Below, piece after piece: positions 31,180-39,231 of a stretch of 48,990 nucleotides of DNA. The stretch spans positions 1 through 48,990 of IMG/VR virus record IMGVR_UViG_3300007345_000064; one strand, written 5' to 3'. Position 1 is the stretch's first letter. Every line of letters starts with the position of its first letter. Source of the stretch: a virus. The position numbers were made by a program, and so were the translations under genes. The notes beneath the pieces are model-generated. The model was not told the origin of the DNA. It was given only the letters and a program-made list of their open reading frames with translations, and searched no databases.

Positions 31180-31593
31180 ATGTACCTCGATACTATCCAG
31201 GAATCTTTAGAGCGCATTAAGAAAGAGTATGAGACACCCGTAGGAGGGATGCGCGAACTCCTTGTTTGGGTGCAAAACATCTTAGAAAAGGAGCTGATCG
31301 ACAAAGAACCCGAAGGCTATCTCAGGTTCGAATTTCACGGAAACATAATCGTATACGACTGCCCTACAAAGGAATCCGGGCACGGTTATTTCTGGATTTC
31401 AAACCGTGCTGCCAGAATGGATTACACTTATGTGATTTCTGACACACTTAGTGAACACTATGGAATGTCCGTCTCGGATACAGATGTAAAACTTACAGTG
31501 CTCGATCTCAAAGAACTCTCCATAAATTTCGTAACGGAGTTTTTCCAATTCAAGCTCTATTCATCGATCGCGTGCGGGGACCTTGAGCCCTAA
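31180..31593 (+). CDS. Hypothetical protein, 137 aa
   Basis: MYLDTIQESLERIKKEYETP, a helical first third, then a beta section (YLRFEFHGNIIVYDCPTKES GHGYFWISN) and an acidic helix. Last gene of the MoxR-VWA operon before a hairpin at 31599-31615. No known domain. Confidence 0.65.
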   Translation: MYLDTIQESLERIKKEYETPVGGMRELLVWVQNILEKELIDKEPEGYLRFEFHGNIIVYDCPTKESGHGYFWISNRAARMDYTYVISDTLSEHYGMSVSDTDVKLTVLDLKELSINFVTEFFQFKLYSSIACGDLEP

Positions 31594-31598
31594 GACAA

Positions 31599-31620
31599 AG
31601 CCCGAGCAATGGGCTAATAT
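31599..31620 (+). promoter_or_regulatory. Hairpin plus putative -10 TAATAT
   Basis: AGCCC-GAGCAAT-GGGCT hairpin directly followed by TAATAT (31615-31620). The same AGCCCGAGC...GGGCT hairpin then -10 layout recurs at 37004-37032. Start codon is 34 bases on. Confidence 0.4.
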
Positions 31621-31653
31621 ACGCCTTGTCATGCCCCTCTACCTGTCTTGAAC

Positions 31654-32421
31654 ATGACTTTTCAATTTCTCCTCAACGGCACTCCTCTCGAACAGAGCGA
31701 GGCTGCCACGCTGATCAAAACGGTAAAGAACAGCCGCTCAGCGCCGACCATTGAACTGAGCGAAGTCTTCGATAGGTCGAAGCTTGACAGCAAATCCCTG
31801 TTCGAGCTCGCCGTCGATAAAGGATCTCAGGAACTGGCGTCTCTCGCCTGGAAGATCTCCGTCGGCAAATCGACAAAGCCGGTCAAGCGCAGCGGCAGGG
31901 TCGTCCCCCAGACCACGTGGGAAGGTCCTGAGGCGATGATCGAAGCGCTCCACAAGTCGGCTTCGTACTGGGCTGTCGGAGCGGCGATGATCCTGCATTA
32001 CTTCTCCGAAGATAACGAATGGAGCACACTGCGTAAGATCGCGACTTACTACGTTAACGACATCGACATGAGCGACAACAAAGTCCCTCATGATTCAGTC
32101 TTGTACAAGGGTTTCCAATTCTCCGACGAGAAGGAGGAGTTCGAACCCGTCGTCCTGCGGCAGGGAATCGACCGGAAACTTACTTTCCACGTCAGCCCGA
32201 TGTACCTCTCGCTCCGCGAGGGTCTTAACTGGTGCTCCAAAAACGGACTCGTGGAGCAGAAGTCGCAAGTCTCGTATGGTTCACTGGACGGAAGCGCCGG
32301 AACCGAAATGCAACGTGTGTACTACAGCATCCGTCTGACTCAACGTGGGCAGGATGTGATTGAACTGTGGGCTGACGCTTACAACTACATCACTAATTTC
32401 TTCGCAGCGCGTCGCCAATGA
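31654..32421 (+). CDS. Hypothetical protein, 255 aa
   Basis: ATG at 31654 (MTFQFLLNGTPLEQSEAATL) preferred over TTG six bases earlier. Helical middle with ASYWAVGAAMILHYFSED, then YLSLREGLNWCSKNGLV and YSIRLTQRGQDVIELWADAY, which reads like a winged-helix end. Precedes the polymerase, separated by a terminator. Possibly DNA-binding; not recognised. Confidence 0.65.
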   Translation: MTFQFLLNGTPLEQSEAATLIKTVKNSRSAPTIELSEVFDRSKLDSKSLFELAVDKGSQELASLAWKISVGKSTKPVKRSGRVVPQTTWEGPEAMIEALHKSASYWAVGAAMILHYFSEDNEWSTLRKIATYYVNDIDMSDNKVPHDSVLYKGFQFSDEKEEFEPVVLRQGIDRKLTFHVSPMYLSLREGLNWCSKNGLVEQKSQVSYGSLDGSAGTEMQRVYYSIRLTQRGQDVIELWADAYNYITNFFAARRQ

Positions 32422-32450
32422 TCTGAGTCAAAGAAGCCTCAGTAGACTGC

Positions 32451-32482
32451 AAGCCTCGCTTCGGCGGGGCTTTTCGTTTCTC
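32451..32482 (+). terminator. Rho-independent terminator
   Basis: AAGCCTCGC-TTC-GGCGGGGCTT: nine base pairs with a UUCG loop (32451-32474), followed by TTCGTTTCT. A possible -10 for polymerase, CTATCAT, follows. Confidence 0.75.
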
Positions 32483-32498
32483 TATCATCATTCTCCTC

Positions 32499-34394
32499 AT
32501 GCAAGTCCGTTACATCCAAACCGCCGAGCAGTTCAACAAAGCACTTCCGGAGCTGGAAAAAATCCCAAAGATGTGTTTGGACTGCGAGACGACCGGACTG
32601 CAGGCAACAATCGCGAAAATCCGCCTACTTCAGCTCTGTGACGCCACGCCGGAAATCGACGATCGGATTGTGTACGTTATCGATTTGTTCAAGATCGAAG
32701 CGAGTCAAGAGCTCAAGCAGTTAATCGAATCCCGATCGATGCTGTTGGCGCACAACATGAACTTCGACTTCCAGTTCCTTCTGTCGATTGGAATCGATTT
32801 CAAAAACAAGATCTTCGACACCTACGTAGCTGAACGCGTCCTCCGAGCAGGGTTTAAGGAGAAGCGCATCAGTCCTAAGGCTCAGAATGCGTACTTCACA
32901 GACGTAAGTTGCAGCTTGAAAGCTGTGGCGGAACGTCGTCTGGAGCTCGACATTAGTAAGGATCAGCAGAAATCAGACTGGGGAGCAGAGGAACTCGACC
33001 TAGAGCAGATCGAGTACGCAGCGAAGGACGTCGATATCCTGCCACGCATCGCTGCACTGCAACTCGCTGAACTGAAGGAAGAGAACCTGCTTTCTGTCTA
33101 TGGGCTCGAATCCAGGTGTATCCGCCCTGTAGCCCTCATGTGCTACAAAGGATTTTGTGTTGATTTAGAGAAGTTAAACAAACTCAAGGTCGACATCCAG
33201 GAGGAACTTGAGCAGAAAACCGAACAGTTCGTCACGTCATTGGACGATAGACTCCCAGAGGACATGAAACTTCCTCGCGGAATTGACGGAAAGATTTCAG
33301 TCGGCAAGCGTCCGAAGAAGGATTTTAATCCTGGATCAACGACGCAGGTTATCAATGCCTTTAGTGCTTGCGATATCGAGCTGCCTAGAGACGCCAAGAC
33401 GGAGAAGAAAACGCTCAACCAAATCGCACTGGCCGAGTTTGATAGCGACGATCCCACGCTGCGTCTCTACCGACAACGAGCCAAAGTCGAAACCAAACTA
33501 GAGCACGTCAACAAACTGCTGGAAAATGTAAATCCGGTAACGCTTCGAATCCATTCTGGCTACAACCAGATGGGAGCTAACTCCGGACGCTTCACAAGCA
33601 GCGGAGCGCCGAAGATCGGCAAACGAGAGAAAAAGACTGTCTTCGCCGTCAACATCCAACAAGTTCCCAGAGGTAAAGAGTTTCGGGAGTGCTTCATCGC
33701 AGAACCGGGATTCAAACTGGTTATCTGCGACTGGGCTCAGATAGAACTCCGCTTAGGTGCGGAGCTTATCAACATCCCTCAGATGCAGACAGCGTTCAAG
33801 GACAACATCGACTTACACACGATGACAGCAAGTCTTATCTATAAGAAGGACTTGCACGAAGTGTCTAAAGACGAGAGACAAGACGGTAAGACTCTAAACT
33901 TCGCTTTGTTATACGGAATGGGCTACAGAAAATACAAGACCTACGCTGCACAGAGTGGTAAGATCTTATCGCTGTCAGAGGCTAAGGTTGCCCACGCTGC
34001 GTTCCACGCTGCGTACCCCCGACTGCGAATGTGGCACAGGGAACGAGCTGCATTGGTAGAAGATGGCTGGGCTTATACCCGCACCGCCTGTGGGCGTCGA
34101 CGTCTGCTTAGTTATGACGATGCAACCATGATGTGCTCCGCGAATACTCTGATCCAGGGCAGCGGAGCTGACATTTTGAAAATCGCTATCGCGGATCTAG
34201 GTGAACATTTAACAGATAATGTACGTATGGTTGCCTGCGTGCACGACGAAATCGTGCTAGAGGTTAAAGCGGATCTGGCTAATAAGTACAAAGAGGTGCT
34301 AGAAACCGCCATGATCCACGCGGCTGAAAAGGTGTTAACATCTGTTCCAGCATCAGCAGATGCGAATGTTGGTGATTCTTGGGCAGCTAAATGA
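32499..34394 (+). CDS. polA: DNA polymerase I family (family A), with 3'-5' exonuclease
   Basis: 631 residues: replicative phage polymerase without a 5'-nuclease domain. Exonuclease: DCE at 28-30, HNMNFDFQFLL, YAAKDVDILPRI. Polymerase motif A CDWAQIELRLG (Asp411), motif B K464-x3-F468-x3-Y472 in GKTLNFALLYGMG, motif C ACVHDEIVLEV (Asp583). The residue equal to E. coli 762 is Phe. All catalytic residues are present. The stop overlaps the next start by 4 bases. Confidence 0.95.
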   Translation: MQVRYIQTAEQFNKALPELEKIPKMCLDCETTGLQATIAKIRLLQLCDATPEIDDRIVYVIDLFKIEASQELKQLIESRSMLLAHNMNFDFQFLLSIGIDFKNKIFDTYVAERVLRAGFKEKRISPKAQNAYFTDVSCSLKAVAERRLELDISKDQQKSDWGAEELDLEQIEYAAKDVDILPRIAALQLAELKEENLLSVYGLESRCIRPVALMCYKGFCVDLEKLNKLKVDIQEELEQKTEQFVTSLDDRLPEDMKLPRGIDGKISVGKRPKKDFNPGSTTQVINAFSACDIELPRDAKTEKKTLNQIALAEFDSDDPTLRLYRQRAKVETKLEHVNKLLENVNPVTLRIHSGYNQMGANSGRFTSSGAPKIGKREKKTVFAVNIQQVPRGKEFRECFIAEPGFKLVICDWAQIELRLGAELINIPQMQTAFKDNIDLHTMTASLIYKKDLHEVSKDERQDGKTLNFALLYGMGYRKYKTYAAQSGKILSLSEAKVAHAAFHAAYPRLRMWHRERAALVEDGWAYTRTACGRRRLLSYDDATMMCSANTLIQGSGADILKIAIADLGEHLTDNVRMVACVHDEIVLEVKADLANKYKEVLETAMIHAAEKVLTSVPASADANVGDSWAAK

Positions 34395-34891
34395 GTGAGC
34401 TAGTTAAAATCGAAAAGACTACGGAGAAAGAAGTCTTTGCTATTAAGTTAGATAAAAGTTACATCGCTGTAGTTAATGCAGATGACGGTCTTTACTTTCT
34501 CCCGGGTCTTTACAAATCTCCGTTAGTAGCCTGCAACGCGGCCAGATCAGAAAAGCGGAAAAACAGCATCAAGCTGAAGGTTAAGAAAAAAGTAAATGGT
34601 GCGCAATCTAAGAAAAGCTCTAAGATAGCGAGGGTAAATTCCCTCTACACCGAGGAGGAGATGTCCTCGCGCCCGCATTTAAAGTTCCGTGAGGTCTGGG
34701 TGATCTTAAGCCCACGGGGGGAGTTCGTCGAAAAGGCGATCGAGGATTCGACTCTGGTCCAGTACCAATCCGACCGTAAGAAAGCGGAGATATTTAAAAG
34801 CTATGAAGACGCTCTGTTCAAGTTAAAAACATTAGATATGGTCGTTAGGAAAGGGCACTACCTGCGAAGATTTTTTGAGGAAGTTAATTAA
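34391..34891 (+). CDS. Hypothetical protein coupled to polymerase, 166 aa
   Basis: MSELVKIEKTTEKEVFAIKL begins a small beta region; a Lys-rich segment (RSEKRKNSIKLKVKKKVNGA) sits at residues ~55-80. Four-base overlap with polymerase suggests a replication accessory; basic enough to bind DNA. A CCCTA-GGAGA-TAGGG hairpin follows at 34893-34907. Confidence 0.65.
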   Translation: MSELVKIEKTTEKEVFAIKLDKSYIAVVNADDGLYFLPGLYKSPLVACNAARSEKRKNSIKLKVKKKVNGAQSKKSSKIARVNSLYTEEEMSSRPHLKFREVWVILSPRGEFVEKAIEDSTLVQYQSDRKKAEIFKSYEDALFKLKTLDMVVRKGHYLRRFFEEVN

Positions 34892-34919
34892 ACCCTAGGA
34901 GATAGGGCATTCGAAACCT

Positions 34920-34928
34920 TGCTATGAT
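34920..34928 (+). promoter_or_regulatory. Putative extended -10, TGCTATGAT
   Basis: TG-C-TATGAT, 24 bases before the GTG at 34952 and just after a terminator-like hairpin (34893-34907). Confidence 0.5.
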
Positions 34929-34951
34929 CACAGAAGATAGGTTGTACTTCT

Positions 34952-36157
34952 GTGGCAGCTCGGCGGCGTCCTTCATACGGTTTTGATTTAGCCGGAACTG
35001 CTTTTGGCGTAAAGCCGGAAGTAGGTGTGTCCAGGGGTATGCTGTCGCAATTGTTCCCTGAAATAGGGATTAAAACAACCGCAACAGATACAGAACCGGA
35101 AGAGGTTGATAAGCCAGAAGAATCGTCGACAGGAGCTCGGCCGACCACAAGTGTGGGGGTCGGGGCAGATGAAGATACGCTTCCTGGGTCCACTCTCGAA
35201 AAAATCAGTCTCAAGGGGTCCTTTTCGCTCCCAATAGGATTTAATTTTGGGGCTAGTTTTGCAGGTCCTTCAGGTCCACAGGGTAGGGGCGGAAGTCGAT
35301 TAGGTTATTCCGGAAGTGTTTTAGAAGGTAAAAGTATCGAGCCAAGCAATATAAGAACTCAAGACGCTTCATATCAACCTGTAGAAGAACAAACTAAAGC
35401 GGACAGACTATTAAGTAGTTTTATAGGAGAAATGGGGACCAGCGGAGTGGTCGGAGCAACAGCACTGGGCGGAGCCTTCGAGTACGGATACACCCCAGAG
35501 CAGGTACTCAATAAGGCCAAGCAGGAAAATCTTACATTCGGTGAGCAAGCAGCAAAAACACTCGGGTTGAGCGAATTAACACAGTATCAAGGACCTTTAG
35601 CCCAAGGAAAAACCATCGGCTTGGAAGCGTTAGATAAAGCTAGGTCCTCCGGTATGAGCGACACTTTAATTAAACAACTAGCTAAGCAGCAGGGTGTTGG
35701 GTTCGGTGAAAAAGCCGCAAGTCAGTTAGGTGTGGCGAAAGTAACCGATCTAGGTCAATATATTGGAGGCGTAGGTAGTAACCAGGGAACACTAGGACTT
35801 GAAGCAGTTAAGAGGGCTCGTCAAGCCGGTCTGTCTGATAGCCAGATACGCGACCTAGCAAGTCAACAGGGACTTTCCTTTGGTTCTGGGGCGGCCACGC
35901 AGCTAGGAGTTCAGTCTGCGGGGCAAAAGGCATCAGCCCAGAGGAGTTCAACGAGTGGGGGTAGTTCGTCGAAAGATCGTAGCTCCACCAACCTCAGTAA
36001 GTTTATTGGAGGTGCCGGAAGCAATCAAGGAACATTGGGACTCGAAGCAGTTAAAAGAGCGCGTCAGTCCGGGCTTTCAGATTCTCAAATTCGACAGATG
36101 GCATCGCAACAAGGTTTAGGTTTCGGTTCAGCCGCACGTTCTGCTTTAGGGGTGTAG
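34952..36157 (+). CDS. Repeat protein with ~45-residue GLEA..RAR..GLSD modules
   Basis: 401 residues, GTG start. The first 140 are Pro/Thr/Glu/Ser/Gly-rich (probably disordered). Then four copies of a ~45-residue unit, the last two nearly identical: GSNQGTLGLEAVKRARQ, GLSDSQIR, ASQQGL-FGS. Earlier copies are diverged (KTIGLEALDKARSSGMSD; FEYGYTPEQVLNKAKQ). A Ser-rich linker lies between units 3 and 4. The next gene encodes one copy alone. Looks like a virion or assembly protein with modular helical repeats; true role unknown. Confidence 0.8.
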   Translation: MAARRRPSYGFDLAGTAFGVKPEVGVSRGMLSQLFPEIGIKTTATDTEPEEVDKPEESSTGARPTTSVGVGADEDTLPGSTLEKISLKGSFSLPIGFNFGASFAGPSGPQGRGGSRLGYSGSVLEGKSIEPSNIRTQDASYQPVEEQTKADRLLSSFIGEMGTSGVVGATALGGAFEYGYTPEQVLNKAKQENLTFGEQAAKTLGLSELTQYQGPLAQGKTIGLEALDKARSSGMSDTLIKQLAKQQGVGFGEKAASQLGVAKVTDLGQYIGGVGSNQGTLGLEAVKRARQAGLSDSQIRDLASQQGLSFGSGAATQLGVQSAGQKASAQRSSTSGGSSSKDRSSTNLSKFIGGAGSNQGTLGLEAVKRARQSGLSDSQIRQMASQQGLGFGSAARSALGV

Positions 36158-36183
36158 AGTACAGACGCCTTACTTATTACAAC

Positions 36184-36372
36184 ATGGCCTCCGTAAAAAC
36201 CCTTACAGCTTTTATTGGTAACAATGGCAACGAAGGCACTATCGGTTACGAAGCCCTTCTCCGCGCTCGAAAGGCTGGACTGACAGACGAGCAGATCAAA
36301 CAGCAGATCCAAGCAGAGGGTCTGCACGTCGGCGAAAAAGCCAGGCACGCGCTCGGCGGTTTCGCTGCTTGA
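36184..36372 (+). CDS. Single-module relative of the repeat protein, 62 aa
   Basis: IGNNGNEGTIGYEALLRARK, AGLTDEQIKQQIQAEGLHVG, EKARHALGG: one complete unit of the repeat in 34952-36157, with the same G-x-EGTIG-EALLRARKAGL-DEQI layout. A stand-alone subunit or a recent duplicate that gained independence. Followed by a terminator. Confidence 0.8.
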   Translation: MASVKTLTAFIGNNGNEGTIGYEALLRARKAGLTDEQIKQQIQAEGLHVGEKARHALGGFAA

Positions 36373-36428
36373 CACCCCTTAATGGGTTCCTGAGGGGACT
36401 TCACAACTAAATTACGAAGTTTAATCCA

Positions 36429-36456
36429 GAGTACAGTTAACACTGTGCTCTTTTTA
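36429..36456 (+). terminator. Rho-independent terminator
   Basis: GAGTACAGT (36429-36437), loop TAAC, ACTGTGCTC (36442-36450), one G-U pair, then five T. Confidence 0.75.
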
Positions 36457-36460
36457 ATGA

Positions 36461-37000
36461 GTGTCTATGAACAAATATTCGTTACAGCTAGAAAGAGAGT
36501 CTAAAAAAATAATTCTTTCACTGCAGTCAAATGATACAGCTCACGTACAAGCACAAGCTGTGGACATTTGTAGAGCAGTTGATGCGAATAATTATAGTAT
36601 AAACTATGGGGAAGTAAATGAATCGTTACTTGCAAAGCTGTTTAAAGACCTAGCATTTAATAATTTCAACTACACACAATGCAGAGAATGGATAGGCCCC
36701 ATAACAAATAATCAACCGTGCACATATGTGCTTGGAAAACGAGTGTATATTCGAAACGCAATCCTAAAATACCTAGATATCCCAAAAGACAACTATTATC
36801 CTAAGCCACGCTGCGGAAACGCGAAGTGTGTAAACCCACTACACTTCGAGTACAAAACAGCAAAAAGTAGTAAACTATCCCCCGGAGATATTGAAATTTT
36901 AAAAGTTCAGAAACGCGAAGGAGCAAGTGTCGAGCAAATCGCCCAAATTTTAAAAGTACACAGAGCGACAATATACAGGCACTTACAACAAGTGGCTTAA
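36461..37000 (+). CDS. HNH-like endonuclease with C-terminal HTH
   Basis: 179 residues, start GTG 36461 or ATG 36467. CREWIGPITNN and PRCGNAKCVNPLHFEYKT are the Cys-rich HNH frame (CG-x2-KC-NP-HF) of phage homing nucleases; then LKVQKREGASVEQIAQILKV HRATIYRHLQ is a helix-turn-helix of the resolvase type. Clearly more A+T-rich than its neighbours, a sign of insertion. Probably a free-standing homing endonuclease. Confidence 0.75.
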   Translation: MSMNKYSLQLERESKKIILSLQSNDTAHVQAQAVDICRAVDANNYSINYGEVNESLLAKLFKDLAFNNFNYTQCREWIGPITNNQPCTYVLGKRVYIRNAILKYLDIPKDNYYPKPRCGNAKCVNPLHFEYKTAKSSKLSPGDIEILKVQKREGASVEQIAQILKVHRATIYRHLQQVA

Positions 37001-37003
37001 TTT

Positions 37004-37032
37004 AAGCCCGAGCCTGCTCTGGGCTGATACCA
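37004..37032 (+). promoter_or_regulatory. Hairpin plus putative -10 before SSB-like gene
   Basis: AGCCC-...-GGGCT hairpin (AGCCCGAGCCTGCTCTGGGC) followed by TGATACCATAGT. Same design as at 31599. Confidence 0.35.
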
Positions 37033-37076
37033 TAGTGCAGCTCGGCTCGCGTCGGGCGCCCAACCAAACCGGAACC

Positions 37077-37721
37077 ATGAACGTTTTTGTCTTAGGACTT
37101 CGAGTCACAGCAACCGCTGCTGAAGACGACGGAACTGTAAATGTCTTAACTGAGTCTCTGCCGTCAAACGAAAAGCGTGTCGCGACTAAAGTTCAACTGA
37201 TTCAAAAAGCCGATCACTACGTCGGAAAACTCCTTCAAAAGCTTGAAGAGGATCAGACCGTACTCGCAGTGGGTCCCACGCGGCCAACTCCTGACGGTGT
37301 ACTTCAGATGCAGCCTATGCTGATCGTTACGCAGGAGAACTTCGACGATCTCCTGGCTATCAACCTTTTCGTCGCTGCAGGTGGCCTCGGTCCTAAAGCT
37401 GACGAAATCGAGATTGGCGATACGACCGTAACTAATCGGTCGCTGGCTTGGCAAACCGAAAACCAGGAAACGGCGTGGTTTAAATTAGCCGGTTGGGGCG
37501 AGCTGTCAACACAATTGTCCGAGCTCGCTCCCGGAACTCCTACGATCGCTGTCGGCAAAGTCTCGACCTCAGAGAAGGACGACAAGCTTTACCTCAACTA
37601 CAATCTGGACAAGGTTCTTTACCTGCCTAAGGCTTCGCGTAAAGCTCCTGTGAAAGCAGCCGACCCCGAAAAAGGGAAGGTTGCCGCTGCTGCTCTCGGT
37701 TCAATCGATTTTTCCCTCTGA
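37077..37721 (+). CDS. Probable single-stranded DNA-binding protein (tandem OB folds)
   Basis: 214 residues from ATG 37077 (MNVFVLGLRVTATAAEDDGT); an in-frame start at 37035 is less likely. Two similar beta-rich halves, the second with LFVAAGGLGPKADEIEIGDT, SLAWQTENQETAWFKLAGWG and KLYLNYNLDKVLYLP, as expected of two OB folds. Ends ...LGSIDFSL, a hydrophobic tail like the protein-contact tail of SSBs. Near polymerase, nuclease and primase. By fold pattern and context only. Confidence 0.6.
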   Translation: MNVFVLGLRVTATAAEDDGTVNVLTESLPSNEKRVATKVQLIQKADHYVGKLLQKLEEDQTVLAVGPTRPTPDGVLQMQPMLIVTQENFDDLLAINLFVAAGGLGPKADEIEIGDTTVTNRSLAWQTENQETAWFKLAGWGELSTQLSELAPGTPTIAVGKVSTSEKDDKLYLNYNLDKVLYLPKASRKAPVKAADPEKGKVAAAALGSIDFSL

Positions 37722-37733
37722 TTTCTGCTGACC

Positions 37734-38522
37734 ATGTTTATCGCTGGTGACTTTTCGGAATCCGAAATTCTCTGCAACATTCCGCCTCACACGCTGCGTA
37801 TCGATCTTCAAGCTCGCCGCTGGAAGTCTGACGTTGATCCTGATAACGCCATTGTCGACCGCAACGACAACGGTATCCCCATTGAGTTCATCCTCATTGG
37901 ATTCACACCATACTTCGGAAACCTCGGTATGCGAAACCAGGAGGAGTTCCTCCGTATCGCGTACATCGGTGTGTCTCCTAACCACAGGCTGCTTCCGCCC
38001 CGGTGCGTGACGACCTCGATGATCTCGGGTAAGTCCAGTCAGAAGAACTTCATCTCGTACTTCCAAACGCTGTACAACAACCGAATCAACTGTGCGTCGG
38101 TCATCACCTCGACCAAGTTCGTGACTCGATCCTTTAACGAGCGTGATCCGATGACCGGTGCTGACGGAGCGAAGATCAACTTCAACTGCTTGGACTTCAG
38201 CGACCGACCAGCCCAGAACGAAGATGAGGAAAAACTCCTCAAGGACGTGGCCGAATGGCTGGGTAGCGATGGAACCAAGATGGCTGCCAACGCACTGAAG
38301 AGCAGCATCCCGGGTGCCGATTTGATCGAACTCCCTCTTGGTAGTGATCATGCTGCACTCAAAGCTGAGTTTGCAGCCACGCGGGGTCAAGCTGCTGAAC
38401 GTACGTTCGCGGCACCGGCACCTGATCCCAAAGCGCTGGCAGCAGCGGAACCGCCGTCAGCAAAACCAAAGAAGGTCGAGCTTACCGAAGCGCAAGCCAA
38501 AGCACTCGGAATCGATTTTTAA
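37734..38522 (+). CDS. Hypothetical replication-region protein with IDF tail, 262 aa
   Basis: MFIAGDFSESEILCNIPPHT, a beta-rich core (IEFILIGFTPYFGNLGMRNQ, CVTTSMISGKSSQKNFISYF), an Ala/Pro linker, and a final KKVELTEAQAKALGIDF. The terminal IDF resembles the end of the protein before it, suggesting both dock on the same partner. Possibly a second ssDNA-binding or annealing protein; no family recognised. Confidence 0.6.
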   Translation: MFIAGDFSESEILCNIPPHTLRIDLQARRWKSDVDPDNAIVDRNDNGIPIEFILIGFTPYFGNLGMRNQEEFLRIAYIGVSPNHRLLPPRCVTTSMISGKSSQKNFISYFQTLYNNRINCASVITSTKFVTRSFNERDPMTGADGAKINFNCLDFSDRPAQNEDEEKLLKDVAEWLGSDGTKMAANALKSSIPGADLIELPLGSDHAALKAEFAATRGQAAERTFAAPAPDPKALAAAEPPSAKPKKVELTEAQAKALGIDF

Positions 38523-38547
38523 GCTAACCTGAAAACGAAGCCAAGGC

Positions 38548-38577
38548 AGCGGTCTTCTTCGGAAGGCCGCTTTTATT
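38548..38577 (+). terminator. Terminator hairpin abutting a start codon
   Basis: AGCGGTCTTC-TTCG-GAAGGCCGCT, ten pairs with one G-U and a UUCG loop (38548-38571), then TTTATT; the ATG of the next gene begins at 38578. The next gene therefore has no room for its own promoter or ribosome site downstream. Confidence 0.75.
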
Positions 38578-38979
38578 ATGTCCAAACGCTGTGTGACTAC
38601 GAGATTAAGACATAAAGGTGAATGGATCAGCCTCTACGTAGAGGACATCGGGTTCGCCTACAGCGTGGGTCTCACGATACACAAATCGAGACGAGCGGCT
38701 AACGATTGGTACTGGAACCGAAAGAACAAACGCTGCCGCTCCGTACTGAACCAGCAGAAGACGCGACCTTCTGGAACGTTGCTGCGAGCAATGAGGATGC
38801 TTGAAGCTCACATCCAAACCACGCGGGACAAGCCTTACTTCATCATGCCGCGCACGGATAAAACTGCAGCTTTAGCTAAATACCTGAAGCGAATTGGATT
38901 TACTGAGTATCAGTCGGATGGACAACTTCTTTACTTACTAGTAACTCATCGAGAGGAGGGAGCATCACCTGATTTCTAG
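38578..38979 (+). CDS. Hypothetical protein, 133 aa
   Basis: MSKRCVTTRLRHKGEWISLY, Arg-rich middle (NRKNKRCRSVLNQQKTRPSG), then KPYFIMPRTDKTAALAKYLK RIGFTEYQ, which resembles the C-terminal part of a GNAT acetyltransferase fold. The acetyl-CoA loop is not evident, so I do not call it an enzyme. Its 3' end overlaps an antisense gene by 80 bases. Confidence 0.6.
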   Translation: MSKRCVTTRLRHKGEWISLYVEDIGFAYSVGLTIHKSRRAANDWYWNRKNKRCRSVLNQQKTRPSGTLLRAMRMLEAHIQTTRDKPYFIMPRTDKTAALAKYLKRIGFTEYQSDGQLLYLLVTHREEGASPDF

Positions 38980-39142
38980 CGCACCACGTTGACAGCGACG
39001 AGAACAGACGCTTGTTGATCAAGGATTGCTTATGAACCATTTCCAGAATTTGAAGTAGCCCATCCTTGTCGAGCTTCTTCGCATCCATCATGACTCGGTT
39101 ATGTAAGAACTCTTGCTCTTGGCTCATCCAATCGAGTTGCAT
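38900..39142 (-). CDS. NblA-like small protein (candidate), 80 aa
   Basis: MSQEQEFLHNRVMMDAKKLD, GLLQILEMVHKQSLINKRLF, SSLSTWCARN. The spacing of S-EQ-F, a Leu-rich middle, Q, and L at the end follows NblA, the adaptor that drives breakdown of phycobilisomes; cyanophages are known to carry nblA. It lies alone on the minus strand, tail overlapping 38578-38979, with GAGGGAG about 18 bases upstream. Length is longer than typical NblA (about 60). ATG 39142 or 39127. Similarity is modest. Confidence 0.5.
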   Translation of the reverse strand: MQLDWMSQEQEFLHNRVMMDAKKLDKDGLLQILEMVHKQSLINKRLFSSLSTWCARNQVMLPPLDELLVSKEVVHPTDTQ

Positions 39143-39178
39143 ACCGAGCTAGCTGCTCCCTCAACGTTAATCACAAAA

Positions 39179-39193
39179 TTGGTCAGAGACCAA
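39179..39193. promoter_or_regulatory. Inverted repeat between divergent genes
   Basis: TTGGTC-AGA-GACCAA, six-base perfect arms, upstream of the minus NblA-like gene and seven bases before the plus -10 at 39200. On the minus strand it is followed by TTTT. Operator or attenuator. Confidence 0.45.
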
Positions 39194-39199
39194 CCCACT

Positions 39200-39208
39200 T
39201 GCTAAGAT
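39200..39208 (+). promoter_or_regulatory. Putative extended -10, TGCTAAGAT
   Basis: TG-C-TAAGAT 24 bases before the ATG at 39232. Confidence 0.5.
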
Positions 39209-39231
39209 CCACACATTCTTCCGTTTTACGC

